Shown here piece by piece: positions 9,050 to 18,382 of a stretch of DNA of 55,198 nt (the first letter of the stretch is position 1; each line of letters begins with the position of its first letter). Made by a program: the position numbers and the translations under genes. Source of the stretch: Planctomycetota bacterium (GTDB taxonomy: Bacteria; Planctomycetota; Planctomycetia; Pirellulales; Pirellulaceae); NCBI GenBank assembly GCA_017303505.1, contig JAFLCP010000038.1, positions 1 through 55,198 of the forward strand. The letters are read 5' to 3'. A model generated the notes under the pieces. It did not search any database, had not been told where the DNA came from, and saw nothing but the letters and a program-made list of their open reading frames with translations.

Positions 9050-10468
9050 ATGGCCAAGCCGAATAAGACTAAAATCGATACTCCAATCGAAACAAGTCCT
9101 TCACTTCTTCCCTTTACCTCACGTAAAGAACTACGCGAGTTTGGAAAGCAGCTGCGGGATAAATGCCCACGGCAAAGCCATTCTCAATGGAAGCCGCCCA
9201 TACAACGCGCAGATCCCTTGGACTTAATTTTACAAGCGAACGAAGGGCGAATTTCGGAACTTGTTCCCATACGGCACGGGAGGATGCTCCAATCCCCCTT
9301 TGCCTTTTACCGTGCAACCGCCCTAAATATGGCGGCGGACCTTTCTACCACTCCCATCAGTGGACTTCAGGTGCAAGCCTGCGGTGACTGTCATCTGTTG
9401 AACTTCGGTGCTTTCGCAACACCCGAAAGAAGAGTCATTTTTGACATCAATGATCTCGACGAATCATTACCCGCTCCGTGGGAGTGGGACGTTAAGCGAC
9501 TGGCAACCAGTTTCGTCCTTGCCTGCCGAAACAATGGTTTCGGTGAAGAGACTGCTAGAGACTCTGTACGCCATTGCATTCGTTCCTATCGTGAACGAAT
9601 GGCGGAATGCAGTGAAATGACAGTGCTTGAAGTCTGGTATTCAAGTATGGAAGTTTCCGACTTTATTCCCAACATTCGCGACAAAGAAGCCCGTGAACGC
9701 GTTGAGAAGCGTCTTGCGAAGGCCCAAGAAAGAAATGTGCTTGAGAATGATTTCCCTGAGCTAGCAACTTCTGAAGGCTGGAGTCCAGCAATCAAGGAAA
9801 ACCCACCCTACGTATTCCATCCTCGCGAAAAACAATATTCCGAGCAGCTCGCGATTTTCCAACAAGCATTCGCGAACTACCGCGAAACCCTTCAGGAAGA
9901 ACGTCGTGTTCTCTTGGATCGATTCAAAATAATGGACTTCGCCGTGAAAGTTGTGGGGGTAGGAAGTGTTGGGACGATTTGCGGCATCATTCTCTTGATG
10001 GCAAATGAACAAGACCCACTGTTTTTGCAATTGAAGCAAGCAGGCCCTTCCGTGCTAGAGGCATATGCAGGCAAGTCCCCGTACGCTAACCATGGACAAA
10101 GAATTGTGCACGGCTGTAGGTTGATGCAATCAGCCAGCGACCTCTTTTTGGGTTGGACGCTCGGGCAAAAGGACCGGCACTTTTATGTTCGTCAACTGAA
10201 AGACATGAAGATCAAACCGCAGGTCGAGTTGTTCACGACGAGTGTGATGCTTCAGTATGCCGAATGGTGTGCTTTGGCCCTAGCGCATGCTCACGCGCGC
10301 TCTAGTGAACCAGCCAAGATTTCTGGCTATCTTGGTAAGGGTGAGAAATTCGACGAGGCTATCGTCGAGTTTGCAACTTCATACGCGGACCAATGCGAAT
10401 CCGATTATGAATCGGTAAAAAAGGCGGCCAGAGAGGGTAAGATCGAAGTTTTCCAGGAGCATGAATGA
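9050..10468 (+). CDS. DUF2252 family protein
   Basis: A 472-residue cytoplasmic protein matching DUF2252. The family signature is clear: FYRATALNMAADL, then GDCHLLNFG (HxxNFG, kinase/phosphotransferase-like catalytic loop), FDINDLDE and PWEWDVKRLATS. Later come the KVVGVGSVGT and LFLGWT segments, followed by FYVRQLKDMK and YAEWCALALAHAHARS, all in family order. The fold is thought to be related to aminoglycoside phosphotransferase/protein-kinase-like enzymes (established only by sequence similarity); no substrate is known. Start ATG 9050 gives a sensible charged N-terminus. It is a single-gene unit. Confidence 0.85.
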   Translation: MAKPNKTKIDTPIETSPSLLPFTSRKELREFGKQLRDKCPRQSHSQWKPPIQRADPLDLILQANEGRISELVPIRHGRMLQSPFAFYRATALNMAADLSTTPISGLQVQACGDCHLLNFGAFATPERRVIFDINDLDESLPAPWEWDVKRLATSFVLACRNNGFGEETARDSVRHCIRSYRERMAECSEMTVLEVWYSSMEVSDFIPNIRDKEARERVEKRLAKAQERNVLENDFPELATSEGWSPAIKENPPYVFHPREKQYSEQLAIFQQAFANYRETLQEERRVLLDRFKIMDFAVKVVGVGSVGTICGIILLMANEQDPLFLQLKQAGPSVLEAYAGKSPYANHGQRIVHGCRLMQSASDLFLGWTLGQKDRHFYVRQLKDMKIKPQVELFTTSVMLQYAEWCALALAHAHARSSEPAKISGYLGKGEKFDEAIVEFATSYADQCESDYESVKKAAREGKIEVFQEHE

Positions 10469-10948
10469 TCGGTTAACTCATCAACTCATTTGGTTGTGGT
10501 ACATCTTGCATAAGTGCTTTCATTTCATTCTTGCTGGACCTCGCCTTCTCTCACATTAACGAACAATCTCCAGCTATTCGACATTAATCGTACAAGTTTT
10601 GTTCGAATACAAGATGGCTTTACCATAGCCATTTCGATTCTGATTTGGGTATCCGCTCTATTACTACTGCGTAACAGGGTATCTATCATCGCGTTTTCAT
10701 GACCCGCTTTTTGGTATCACGCCGATGCATTTCGCGGCATCAGTTCTCCTGGGCTGGAACATCTCTTCAGTGAAGCAGTAGAAAGACTGGGTACTGAATA
10801 ACATGATGGCAACAGAAAGAGTGCTAGCTTCACTCAAAACATAGCACCACGAATCCTATGTCCACAAATCGTTTCTCCGAGACGCTGACAAGGCAACAGA
10901 CAGAGACACTTCGTTTCAGTCCGATAACTTTTTACCCGGGAAACAGAT
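10469..10948. other. 480-base intergenic region, no gene seen
   Basis: Between the DUF2252 and VWA genes. A 62-codon GTG frame (10514-10702) with one hydrophobic stretch lacks a ribosome site and is not supported. Only short weak inverted repeats are visible (for example GATGC...GCATC near 10730). No member of either repeat family is present here. Confidence 0.4.
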
Positions 10949-11611
10949 ATGACTTGCGTCACGCTTACTGAGATCATTGTTGTCTTAGATCGTTCAGGCT
11001 CAATGGAGAGCATCCGTGAAGCCACCATCGAGGCATTCAATGGTTATGTGCAATCGCAGATGCAGAGTGAGGGCGAAGTTCGCCTTTCTTTGGTTCAATT
11101 CGACCATGAGTATGAGGAAATCTCGACAAACCAACCCATCTCACATTTCCAGCCTCTATCGAATACGACGTATGTACCTCGCGGTAGTACTGCCTTATAC
11201 GATGCCGTCGGCCGAACCATAATGCAAACAGGTCAACGGTATGCACAACAGCCGGAAGAGAACCGCCCAGGTTGTGTGATTTTCGTTATCCAAACGGACG
11301 GATTCGAAAACGCAAGTCGAGTTTATTCTTCGAAACAAATCCATGACATGATCAGCGAGCAAACCAGTCGTTATGCTTGGCAATTCGTGTTCCTGGGTGC
11401 TAATCAAGATGCCATTGCATCCGCTGGACAGGTCGGGATATCACCGCAAGCTGCTCTTTCTTACGACGCGGATAAAGCTTGCACCAAAGCTGCATTTGAA
11501 GCTCTAGCCCAATGTACTTCTGAATATCGACGAGGACGAGCGCGATCGCCCCACACGGCTGGAAATTGGCAGTTCAGCTCCGAAGCTAGAGCAAACGCTA
11601 AACGCAACTAG
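10949..11611 (+). CDS. Von Willebrand factor type A domain protein
   Basis: A 220-residue, essentially single-domain VWA protein without signal peptide. The metal-ion-dependent adhesion site is complete: D14-R-S16-G-S18 at the N-terminus, the Thr in PRGSTALYDAV, and the Asp in VIQTDGFENAS. The second half (WQFVFLGANQDAI, then SYDADKACTKAAF) is typical of small cytosolic bacterial VWA proteins. The MIDAS binds a divalent metal and mediates protein-protein contact; the partner is not evident. It converges on the WD40-like kinase gene, separated by a hairpin. The last 25 residues are basic and low-complexity. Confidence 0.85.
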   Translation: MTCVTLTEIIVVLDRSGSMESIREATIEAFNGYVQSQMQSEGEVRLSLVQFDHEYEEISTNQPISHFQPLSNTTYVPRGSTALYDAVGRTIMQTGQRYAQQPEENRPGCVIFVIQTDGFENASRVYSSKQIHDMISEQTSRYAWQFVFLGANQDAIASAGQVGISPQAALSYDADKACTKAAFEALAQCTSEYRRGRARSPHTAGNWQFSSEARANAKRN

Positions 11612-11655
11612 TACTGGCAAGCTTACATGCACCGAAGGCTGCATATCATCCAAAG

Positions 11656-11681
11656 TTCACCAGGTCCTCAGACCTGGTGGA
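11656..11681. terminator. Hairpin between convergent genes
   Basis: Perfect 9-base inverted repeat, CACCAGGTC (11658-11666) and GACCTGGTG (11671-11679), with a 4-base loop CTCA, extendable by a wobble and one more pair. It lies exactly between the VWA gene (+) and the end of the kinase gene (-, stop at 11682), so it can act on transcripts from both sides. No long T run follows on either strand, so it may need Rho or act as a 3-prime end stabiliser. Confidence 0.6.
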
Positions 11682-14600
11682 TTATGGAGTGAGTTGAATT
11701 GCTTCTACGATCTTGCCTCGCAACTCGGGCAAGCTCAATTCCGTAAACCTCGGCCTAAGAGTGTCGATCGCATTTCGGCATGCATCGAGCTTGATATCTT
11801 CTTGCGACGAAAGTACTCTTCCGCCAGCCCAAAGCTCACGCGCGATCGATTCTTCGCTCCGTTCTCGGTTCAACTTTGCACCAATTACTTGTCGCTCGAA
11901 TTCAATAACCTGGTCAGACGATGCCAAGGGGAATATTGCGATTCGTCCGGTAGTGTCGCCCACCGCAAGACATCGTTGCTGTGGACTAAAGGAAACGGCT
12001 GTCGGCTGATCGTTCATGGCTAACGCGAGGACCTCGCGGCGATCCTCTATTGCGAACATCCGAACAAGCTTATCACTACCTAGAGTCACCAAGCGACTTT
12101 GATCAGGAGAGATCGATATCGAATTGACACTGCCATCATGTGCATCCCCAATCCACTCCTCAATCTGATTCTCTGCATTGAGATGAAGGATATCGCCGCT
12201 TTCCGTTCCCATGTACGCCTGAAACGGTGTTTGCACATAGATAGACTTCACGACGCGAGGCAAGTCTATAGTACTTCGCTTGACAATTTTTCTGTCATCA
12301 CCGATCTCCCAAATATGGAGCTTCTTCCCTTCGGTTGCCACGATTAGATTTCGTCCATCAGAAGAAATCGTAACAGCTTGAATTTTATCATCGTCTATTT
12401 CAAGAACGTCGACTTGCGTTCGTTTCTGGTAATCGATGATTAGTAGATGCAGGCGTTCTTCGGGTGAACCACTCATCGGATCGCCCCAACTTCCGTTTTG
12501 AAACATGAGGAGCCAGGGGAGGTCTAATGGCCGTGATACCTCTTGAGATCGCTTCCCAGCAACGATCTCAAAATCGACTTCAGGCTGATTCGTCGTTGAA
12601 ACAGCGTTTTGTTCCCAACGATTCCATAGATACATCTGAATCGCTCGGTCGCCGATAAACGTGAGGGTCGAGTCCACCTCAAATGGTTGCTTGGTTTCCT
12701 GCGTTCGTAGGTCCACGATGTGAATCCCTGCCTTCTTGTCATAACTTGCAGCGACTCGGCCATTTTCAGAGATGCAACTTTGATACCCCTTCAATTGAAT
12801 CGATCGCGTATTTGAGATCATGGCATTGGAATGTACGACAGCTATTTCAGGGGCTGTCAATTCACCCGGGCCATGTACAACAAAAGGAGGAAAGGAGGCG
12901 GCTGCACTTGCTCCAATGAGTTCTTTGTCGGATGCCCATGAAACTTGACTTACGGGCCCTCGATATTGAAATGGGTCGTTCCAAGATTGAATTTGGTTCT
13001 CCATATTCCAATATCCCCACTGGTTTTCCCCGTAATTGACAATTGCTGATCTAAAGTCGACCGCGATGGAGCGAATTTGAGATGTGTGCGGAACAGGCAA
13101 CTCCCGAATACGATCATTCAATAGGTTGGGATTGGGCAAATCATCTAACAATGCAAAAGACTTGACCGGCTCTCGGACCAAAACCCGCGAATCTGTATCG
13201 CCAATGCAAGCCAACATACTCGTCCGGACGCGACCTGGATCGACAAGCACATCGGGTACAGCGCCAACACGGTCCACTCGAAAGCCATTTTCAAAAACGA
13301 TTTTTTCTCGCAGGCAGTTCCACTCAAAGGCTTCTTCGGGTGGAGGCGGTAACGGATAATCCCATAGCTGAACCGCATCGAAGGTTGCCAAATGTATGTA
13401 CCAGGTTCTAGCGGATTGTTTATTCCAAGCGATCAGTGTGTTCAGATCACCAAAAGCAATCTTGGTTGGACCGTCTTTAGAGATATCTTGAAACTCCTTC
13501 AACTCTTCGGTGTCCAAACGTACGATGGCGACAGACTTTTCTTTAAGCAGTGCCACCATAGCCCCATCGTCTGCGATTGAGATCTTTTCGGCCCGGAAGT
13601 TATCAAAGGGTAGCTTGATCTCGATATTGCCCTGCTTCCATATAGCCACTTCGTTACTTTGATTTAATGCCGCAAGCGTCTCTCCGTTTCTTGACAAACA
13701 GACCTGTCGCCAAGTGGAGTTGTAGGTCGCATGTCGCAGCGGTGAGTTCTGTTTAACATAAGTTTTTCCGTCCCATTTCCAAAGTTGAATAAATTCACGA
13801 TCCGCAATGGCGATCGTCGAACCATCTTCTGATATCGGTATGTCGTCGGTGCTACGAATGGAAAGCATGTTTGCTGGAGTGAGCATAGTCCCTGAAAACA
13901 GTTCCACTTTCGTCTTCATATCGAGGACGACAAGGCGACGTGAACGTGTCCAGATTGCGACTCTTTGAGAATCAGCTACCAAGCGTAACGCGACAATAGG
14001 ATCCTCGCCGTAATCCAATACGATCGGTGTTATGTCCCCGAACACACGATACCAAGCGATCCACCATTCAGGTCCACGCGGATCGATCAACGAACCGACT
14101 TTTGGTTGCGCATTGAAAATCGCTTGCTCGAGTCGTTTTGGATGCATGGCGTTCCAAGACTGAGACAAAATCGACAACTGTGCTTGGTAAGCATCCGACT
14201 GGCTCTCCACCAATAAGGCTTTAATCCGTCGACTTCCCTCCTCGACTTCAGTTTTTGCTTGCTTCTCATTCTCGATCGCCCGTTCTAGTTGCTGGTTCTG
14301 TCTGGTGAGCTGCGCTAGAAACCCGACCAGGATTAAGAATGTTACCATGACCAGAAAGCTGGTAATTTGTGCCAATGCACGATGTTTGCGAAACCAACGT
14401 TGTGTGGAGGCGATGACATGATCGGGTAAGGCTATAATCGGCTCATCTGCAAGATAGTTCTCGAGATCCTTTTTGAATGCTTCAACGGATGCGTATCGAT
14501 TCGACTTATCTGCCGCCATCGCTTTGCAGCAAATAGCATTTAGCGCTGGCGGCGTGGCAGCCAAGAGGCTTATGGGTGGAACGTATTCGGCGCGTTGTGC

Positions 14601-15533
14601 GAGCGTTAACGAGTTAGGACCATGGTAGGGAACCTGGCCTGTGAGAATTTGATAAAGAATCGCTCCCAGAGAGAATTGATCGGATTGAAAGTCCACTTCA
14701 ATCCAATTCCCTAAAGCCTGCTCCGGGCTCATAAAAGCGATGGTGCCGATCGTTGAACCAGTTCTTGTTGCCTGTAACGCATCGCTGGAAAAGTCCGGAG
14801 CAATTTCTTTTGATGGACCACGCTCCGCCTCATGAAGCTTTTTGGCTAATCCCCAATCCAATACGAGAGTCTCACCATACTCTCCCAACATGATGTTACC
14901 AGACTTTAAGTCGCGATGAACGATGTTGCGGCTATGGGCAAACGAGACAGTATCGCAAACGTTGATTAAGCTGCGCAAGAGTTGGTAGGCTAAACCGGTG
15001 GACCACTTTTCGATCGGACCCGAGTGCAATTGTCGAATGGCGTCTTTCATGGTCGTGCCTTGAACAAAACGCATCGCATAGTAGGGCAACTCATCGGCTG
15101 CCTTACCACCAACTCCGTACACCGGAACAATGCCAGGATGTTCCAGAGTTGAAGTTATGGCAGCTTCACGAAAGAACCTCGACCTGGCCTCTGGATCTAT
15201 GGCAGCTTGAGGCTTAAGACATTTGAGAGCGACTTTGCGGTCAACTTCCGAGTCTTTGGCCACATAAACCCAACCGATTCCACCTTGATCATGGAAGTGG
15301 AGAAGGCCATATCGATCAGGAGTTATCGAGTCCATCATCGCTTGAGGAGTCGACTCAACATCGCCACTTCCCGATATTGCCGCTCCTAAAGCGGAGCGAC
15401 TTCGAAGTATCTGACAGAAGTCTTCGATCAGCTCTGGATGCTCCGCGCAAAATTCGGCTGGAGAAGGACGCTGTATGGTGGGTAGTTCATCCCATGCATC
15501 CAAAAGATCAAGCAGAAGTTCGTGCTTTGGCAT
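11682..15533 (-). CDS. Ser/Thr protein kinase with WD40-like propeller C-terminus
   Basis: A 1283-residue Hanks-type kinase of the planctomycete type. After about 70 residues comes the kinase domain (about residues 70-350): glycine-rich loop DQGGIGWVYVA, VALK lysine, catalytic loop HRDLKSGN, DWG in place of DFG (VLDWGLAK), and FMSPEQ at the activation-loop end. One membrane helix (about 390-412, ITSFLVMVTFLILVGFLAQL) and a coiled coil follow. The remaining ~830 residues hold many WD40-like strands (for example SISPDQSRLVTLGSDKLVRMFAI and ISSDGRNLIVATEG), giving probably two propellers outside the cell. ATG 15533 is chosen because GGAGG lies 9 bases upstream; the in-frame TTG at 15542 directly abuts that GGAGG. 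It probably senses an extracytoplasmic ligand or partner; no target is indicated. Confidence 0.9.
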   Translation of the reverse strand: MPKHELLLDLLDAWDELPTIQRPSPAEFCAEHPELIEDFCQILRSRSALGAAISGSGDVESTPQAMMDSITPDRYGLLHFHDQGGIGWVYVAKDSEVDRKVALKCLKPQAAIDPEARSRFFREAAITSTLEHPGIVPVYGVGGKAADELPYYAMRFVQGTTMKDAIRQLHSGPIEKWSTGLAYQLLRSLINVCDTVSFAHSRNIVHRDLKSGNIMLGEYGETLVLDWGLAKKLHEAERGPSKEIAPDFSSDALQATRTGSTIGTIAFMSPEQALGNWIEVDFQSDQFSLGAILYQILTGQVPYHGPNSLTLAQRAEYVPPISLLAATPPALNAICCKAMAADKSNRYASVEAFKKDLENYLADEPIIALPDHVIASTQRWFRKHRALAQITSFLVMVTFLILVGFLAQLTRQNQQLERAIENEKQAKTEVEEGSRRIKALLVESQSDAYQAQLSILSQSWNAMHPKRLEQAIFNAQPKVGSLIDPRGPEWWIAWYRVFGDITPIVLDYGEDPIVALRLVADSQRVAIWTRSRRLVVLDMKTKVELFSGTMLTPANMLSIRSTDDIPISEDGSTIAIADREFIQLWKWDGKTYVKQNSPLRHATYNSTWRQVCLSRNGETLAALNQSNEVAIWKQGNIEIKLPFDNFRAEKISIADDGAMVALLKEKSVAIVRLDTEELKEFQDISKDGPTKIAFGDLNTLIAWNKQSARTWYIHLATFDAVQLWDYPLPPPPEEAFEWNCLREKIVFENGFRVDRVGAVPDVLVDPGRVRTSMLACIGDTDSRVLVREPVKSFALLDDLPNPNLLNDRIRELPVPHTSQIRSIAVDFRSAIVNYGENQWGYWNMENQIQSWNDPFQYRGPVSQVSWASDKELIGASAAASFPPFVVHGPGELTAPEIAVVHSNAMISNTRSIQLKGYQSCISENGRVAASYDKKAGIHIVDLRTQETKQPFEVDSTLTFIGDRAIQMYLWNRWEQNAVSTTNQPEVDFEIVAGKRSQEVSRPLDLPWLLMFQNGSWGDPMSGSPEERLHLLIIDYQKRTQVDVLEIDDDKIQAVTISSDGRNLIVATEGKKLHIWEIGDDRKIVKRSTIDLPRVVKSIYVQTPFQAYMGTESGDILHLNAENQIEEWIGDAHDGSVNSISISPDQSRLVTLGSDKLVRMFAIEDRREVLALAMNDQPTAVSFSPQQRCLAVGDTTGRIAIFPLASSDQVIEFERQVIGAKLNRERSEESIARELWAGGRVLSSQEDIKLDACRNAIDTLRPRFTELSLPELRGKIVEAIQLTP

Positions 15534-15783
15534 CGGGTACAACCTCCATAGCCCAATGTTGGCAAATCAACCCTGACCCACACCACCCAAAGGAAGTAGT
15601 CGCAACTCGCGTCTTTTGCAGAGCATAGGTGTAAGCGTCACAAAACCGGTTCGTTGGACACTGGCAGTAAATTTTCGGAATTCGTCTATTTCCATGTCTA
15701 AGTAGCCGTCGCAACGGTCGCTCAGTGACATGTCGAGAGTTTACTCGACCGAGATATTATGAGCCATCAAGGGGGTAAGAAAA

Positions 15784-15987
15784 GTGAGCACGATCAAGAA
15801 CTTGTTATTGCCAGACTCCAGCTTGGTATATGGCATTTTCCTTTGCCTTTTCATTCTGAGTGTGAAGTTCTATTTCGGACCTCGCCCGGAAAAGAGCAGG
15901 GGTGCTATTGAGTCCAGTCAATCCACGATCATTACACAACTAACCGATGCTTATCTTGAAAGGCTTGAGCAGAGCAATAAAGAGTAG
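15784..15987 (+). CDS. Small single-pass membrane protein (hypothetical)
   Basis: A 67-codon frame starting GTG at 15784 with a strong GGGGG ribosome site about 8 bases upstream. The product has one membrane helix (about residues 14-31, SLVYGIFLCLFILSVKFYF) followed by a polar, helical tail (TQLTDAYLERLEQSNKE). I do not recognise a family. The good ribosome site, the signal-anchor-like layout and absence of any overlapping gene support it, but its short length leaves doubt. It is divergent from the WD40-like kinase gene, 250 bases away. Confidence 0.45.
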   Translation: MSTIKNLLLPDSSLVYGIFLCLFILSVKFYFGPRPEKSRGAIESSQSTIITQLTDAYLERLEQSNKE

Positions 15988-16021
15988 TCAGCACCTACGT
16001 TTCGTCCGACGGCATTGTTCC

Positions 16022-16173
16022 GCCCAACGGTCATTAAACGCACTATGGCACCTAGCCTACGGCGTACGGGAGACGCTGCGCGAGAGAGGAGTGAGTAGAG
16101 TCAGCGACTACGTTCAGTCAAACGGTCATTGCACGCACAATGACACCTAGCCTACGGCGTACGGGTTAAACGA
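16022..16173 (+). repeat. Two copies of the dispersed repeat joined by a GAGAG-rich spacer
   Basis: First copy: GCCCAACGGTCATT ... CCTAGCCTACGGCGTACGGG, then instead of TTAAACGA a spacer GAGACGCTGCGCGAGAGAGG. Second copy: GTCAGCGAC ... AGTCAAACGGTCATTGC ... CCTAGCCTACGGCGTACGGG, ending TTAAACGA at 16173. The same two-copy layout with the same GACGCTGCGCGAGAGAG spacer recurs near 28.3 kb. It ends six bases before the stop of the AraC-type gene. Confidence 0.8.
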
Positions 16174-16178
16174 TTTCT

Positions 16179-16931
16179 CTACTCACGTGCGGCGCCGCGG
16201 CGATATTCGAGAGGAGTTACACCAGAGGCTTGTCGGAAGGAGCGAGTGAAGGCGCTCTGGTCACTGTAACCACATTGCTGAGCAATCGCCGCGACGGATA
16301 ACTGCGTTTCACGCAATAACCGCGAGGCGATCGTGATCCGTGTTTTCACAATCAATTGGGAAGGAGTCAAACCAAATAGTTTCTTAGTCAGTCTAGCCAA
16401 ACGAGCTGTAGATAACTTCGAGCGAGCAGCGAGCAAGGCAGGAGTCAATTCCATCGCAGGTGTCTGCTCAAAGGCTTCAAGGACCTCAGCAAACGCTTTG
16501 GGGATTTCACCCGTACGCACCGCTGTTCGAACATCGCGAGAAAAGCCAATCAGGCCAATGGTCTTTCCTTGTCCATCCTTAAGCGGAATCTTCGAGGTCA
16601 AACACCAGACCGGCTCATTAGGCCTGTGCCACTGCAACTCGAGATGATCCAGCAACGCCTTCCCACTTCGCAACACGCGTTGGTCTTGCTCGGTTGGAAT
16701 ACTCCCGAACTTGCCTGGACAGATCTCTTGAGGAGTCTTGCCTAACGCTTCTTGCTGAGACTTCAGGCCATGCCGAGCAAGCAATGATTCATTGACCACC
16801 GCATATCGTCCTGCCTCATCTTTGATGAAAAAGGCAATATCGGCCGTCAGATTAAACAAGGCTTGCAGCACATGCACATCAATGCTCTGCAAATTCGTCG
16901 ACATCTCGACTTTGTGGGCTGACAATCGCAT
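16179..16931 (-). CDS. AraC-family transcriptional regulator with N-terminal PAS domain
   Basis: A DNA-binding regulator of about 250 residues. The N-terminal half is a PAS domain (DIAFFIKDEAGRYAVVNESLL near residue 25, later IGFSRDVRT), suited to bind a small ligand or cofactor. The C-terminal ~100 residues are a double helix-turn-helix of the AraC/XylS type: LSVAAIAQQCGYSDQSAFTR followed by FRQASGVTPLEYRR, which is the canonical signature. Three in-frame starts exist (GTG 16955, ATG 16931, ATG 16904), none with a clear ribosome site; I chose the middle one. Target genes cannot be read from the sequence. It lies downstream of the HD-GYP operon with a 218-base gap, so it is probably transcribed separately. 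Confidence 0.85.
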   Translation of the reverse strand: MRLSAHKVEMSTNLQSIDVHVLQALFNLTADIAFFIKDEAGRYAVVNESLLARHGLKSQQEALGKTPQEICPGKFGSIPTEQDQRVLRSGKALLDHLELQWHRPNEPVWCLTSKIPLKDGQGKTIGLIGFSRDVRTAVRTGEIPKAFAEVLEAFEQTPAMELTPALLAARSKLSTARLARLTKKLFGLTPSQLIVKTRITIASRLLRETQLSVAAIAQQCGYSDQSAFTRSFRQASGVTPLEYRRGAARE

Positions 16932-17149
16932 ACTCACACTAGCTGCCTTTGGCACGTCAGAACGATAAGCTCATTCGCTTCATTCTTTCCCTACTTCCCG
17001 TGGGCGTCAAGCTGAATCGAACGCTATCAGTCAACACGCGAGACGCGTGGTGTGAAATATGCGCAAATATGCCATTTTTCAGCCGTTTCCGGCCAAATCG
17101 AATTCGGCCGACCGCGATTTTTCAGCGATTGGTATATGCGTTGCAGCGG

Positions 17150-18340
17150 CTACGACTCGTTAGCATAACGCAACTGCACTTCCAAAATCTCTCGACGTTT
17201 GGCAAAAAAAGCATCCAAAACGGTCGGGTCAAAATGTGTTCCACTTTCGTTTGCCATGATGTTGAAGCACTTATCGATCGGAAATGCCTCTTTGTAACAT
17301 CGCTTGGTACTCAATGCATCAAACACATCGGCAACAGCCGTAATGCGTCCTTCCAGAGGAATATCTTCTCCCTTTAAGCCCAATGGATAGCCATTGCCAT
17401 CCCAGCGTTCATGATGCGTCAGTGCAATTCGACAAGCCATATCCATCAATGGCGACCGAGCCGTTCCCAAAACCTTGGCACCAATGTCTGTGTGGTGACG
17501 CAAAGCCATTTCTTCTTGCGGAGAGATACGTTGTAATACACGCTTGCCAAGAGCTGCATGCGATTGCATGATGCTAAACTCTTCTTCCGTAAGCTTACCT
17601 GGCTTTTTGAGAACTGCATCGGCTACTCCAATTTTTCCAACATCATGCAATTGAGCTGCTTGTTCAATTAAGTCCGTGTAGGTTGCGTCTTTTCCTAACC
17701 CCTCTGCGATCAATCGGGCATATCGTCCAACGCGCAATACATGGTGCCCTGTATCATCGTCGCGAAACTCGGAAGCTCGGGCTAAACAATGCAGCAAATC
17801 ACGGCGAGACGCTTCAAGCTCTGCCGTCCGTAAGTTCACGGCTTCTTCCAATTCTTGTGAGTAATCACGCAATCGGTCCTGATATCTTTTAAGCGTCAGC
17901 AGGTTACCAACACGAGGAGAGAGCTCATTGGCATCAATCGGCTTATTGAGAAAGTCGTTGGCGCCGCTTCGCAGAGCATCCACACGTGTTTGGTGGTCCG
18001 TGGAAGCCGTCAAAATGATGACGGGAGTGTGCTGAAGTTCAGGACTTCGTTTAATCGTGCGCAAAATGTCGATGCCACTCACATGCGGCATCATAAGATC
18101 CAACAGCAATAGATCGGGATTCTCTCCCCGCAACAATCCTAAAGCCTCACGCGAATCGCTAGTTGAGACAAAGTCCTGGTAGCCTTCAATTCGCAAAAGC
18201 CTTGAGACGACTTTAATGTTTACCGGTTCATCATCCACAATCAAAATTTTGGCATTCGGAACTGGGCAGGAAGATACTGGATTTCCGGCGACTAAAATGT
18301 GGGAACTCGAGTCGTAAGTCAACATATTTTGAGAACTCAT
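17150..18340 (-). CDS. Response regulator with HD-GYP output domain
   Basis: Probable c-di-GMP phosphodiesterase under two-component control. The receiver domain (about residues 30-150 from ATG 18340) has acidic pocket VDDE, phospho-acceptor D81 in LLLLDLMMP, T in ILTAS and K in NKPID. A coiled coil (LRDYSQELEEAVNLRTAELEAS) links it to the HD-GYP domain with H232-D233 (LHDVGKIG), HHTDIG and the full GYP signature HHERWDGNGYP. Metal- and substrate-binding residues appear intact, so it should be active on c-di-GMP (inferred from family). It is the third gene of an operon after the thioredoxin-fold protein and the hybrid kinase, 42 bases downstream of the latter. An upstream TTG (18364) is also possible. 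Confidence 0.9.
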   Translation of the reverse strand: MSSQNMLTYDSSSHILVAGNPVSSCPVPNAKILIVDDEPVNIKVVSRLLRIEGYQDFVSTSDSREALGLLRGENPDLLLLDLMMPHVSGIDILRTIKRSPELQHTPVIILTASTDHQTRVDALRSGANDFLNKPIDANELSPRVGNLLTLKRYQDRLRDYSQELEEAVNLRTAELEASRRDLLHCLARASEFRDDDTGHHVLRVGRYARLIAEGLGKDATYTDLIEQAAQLHDVGKIGVADAVLKKPGKLTEEEFSIMQSHAALGKRVLQRISPQEEMALRHHTDIGAKVLGTARSPLMDMACRIALTHHERWDGNGYPLGLKGEDIPLEGRITAVADVFDALSTKRCYKEAFPIDKCFNIMANESGTHFDPTVLDAFFAKRREILEVQLRYANES

Positions 18341-18382
18341 GATGAAAGTCAACTTCTTCAACAACAGCTTGTGAAATAACCT

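Noticed and set aside
10514-10702. 62-codon frame with a hydrophobic C-terminus
   Set aside because: GTG start without a ribosome site, no neighbours or motifs; the hydrophobic stretch is short.
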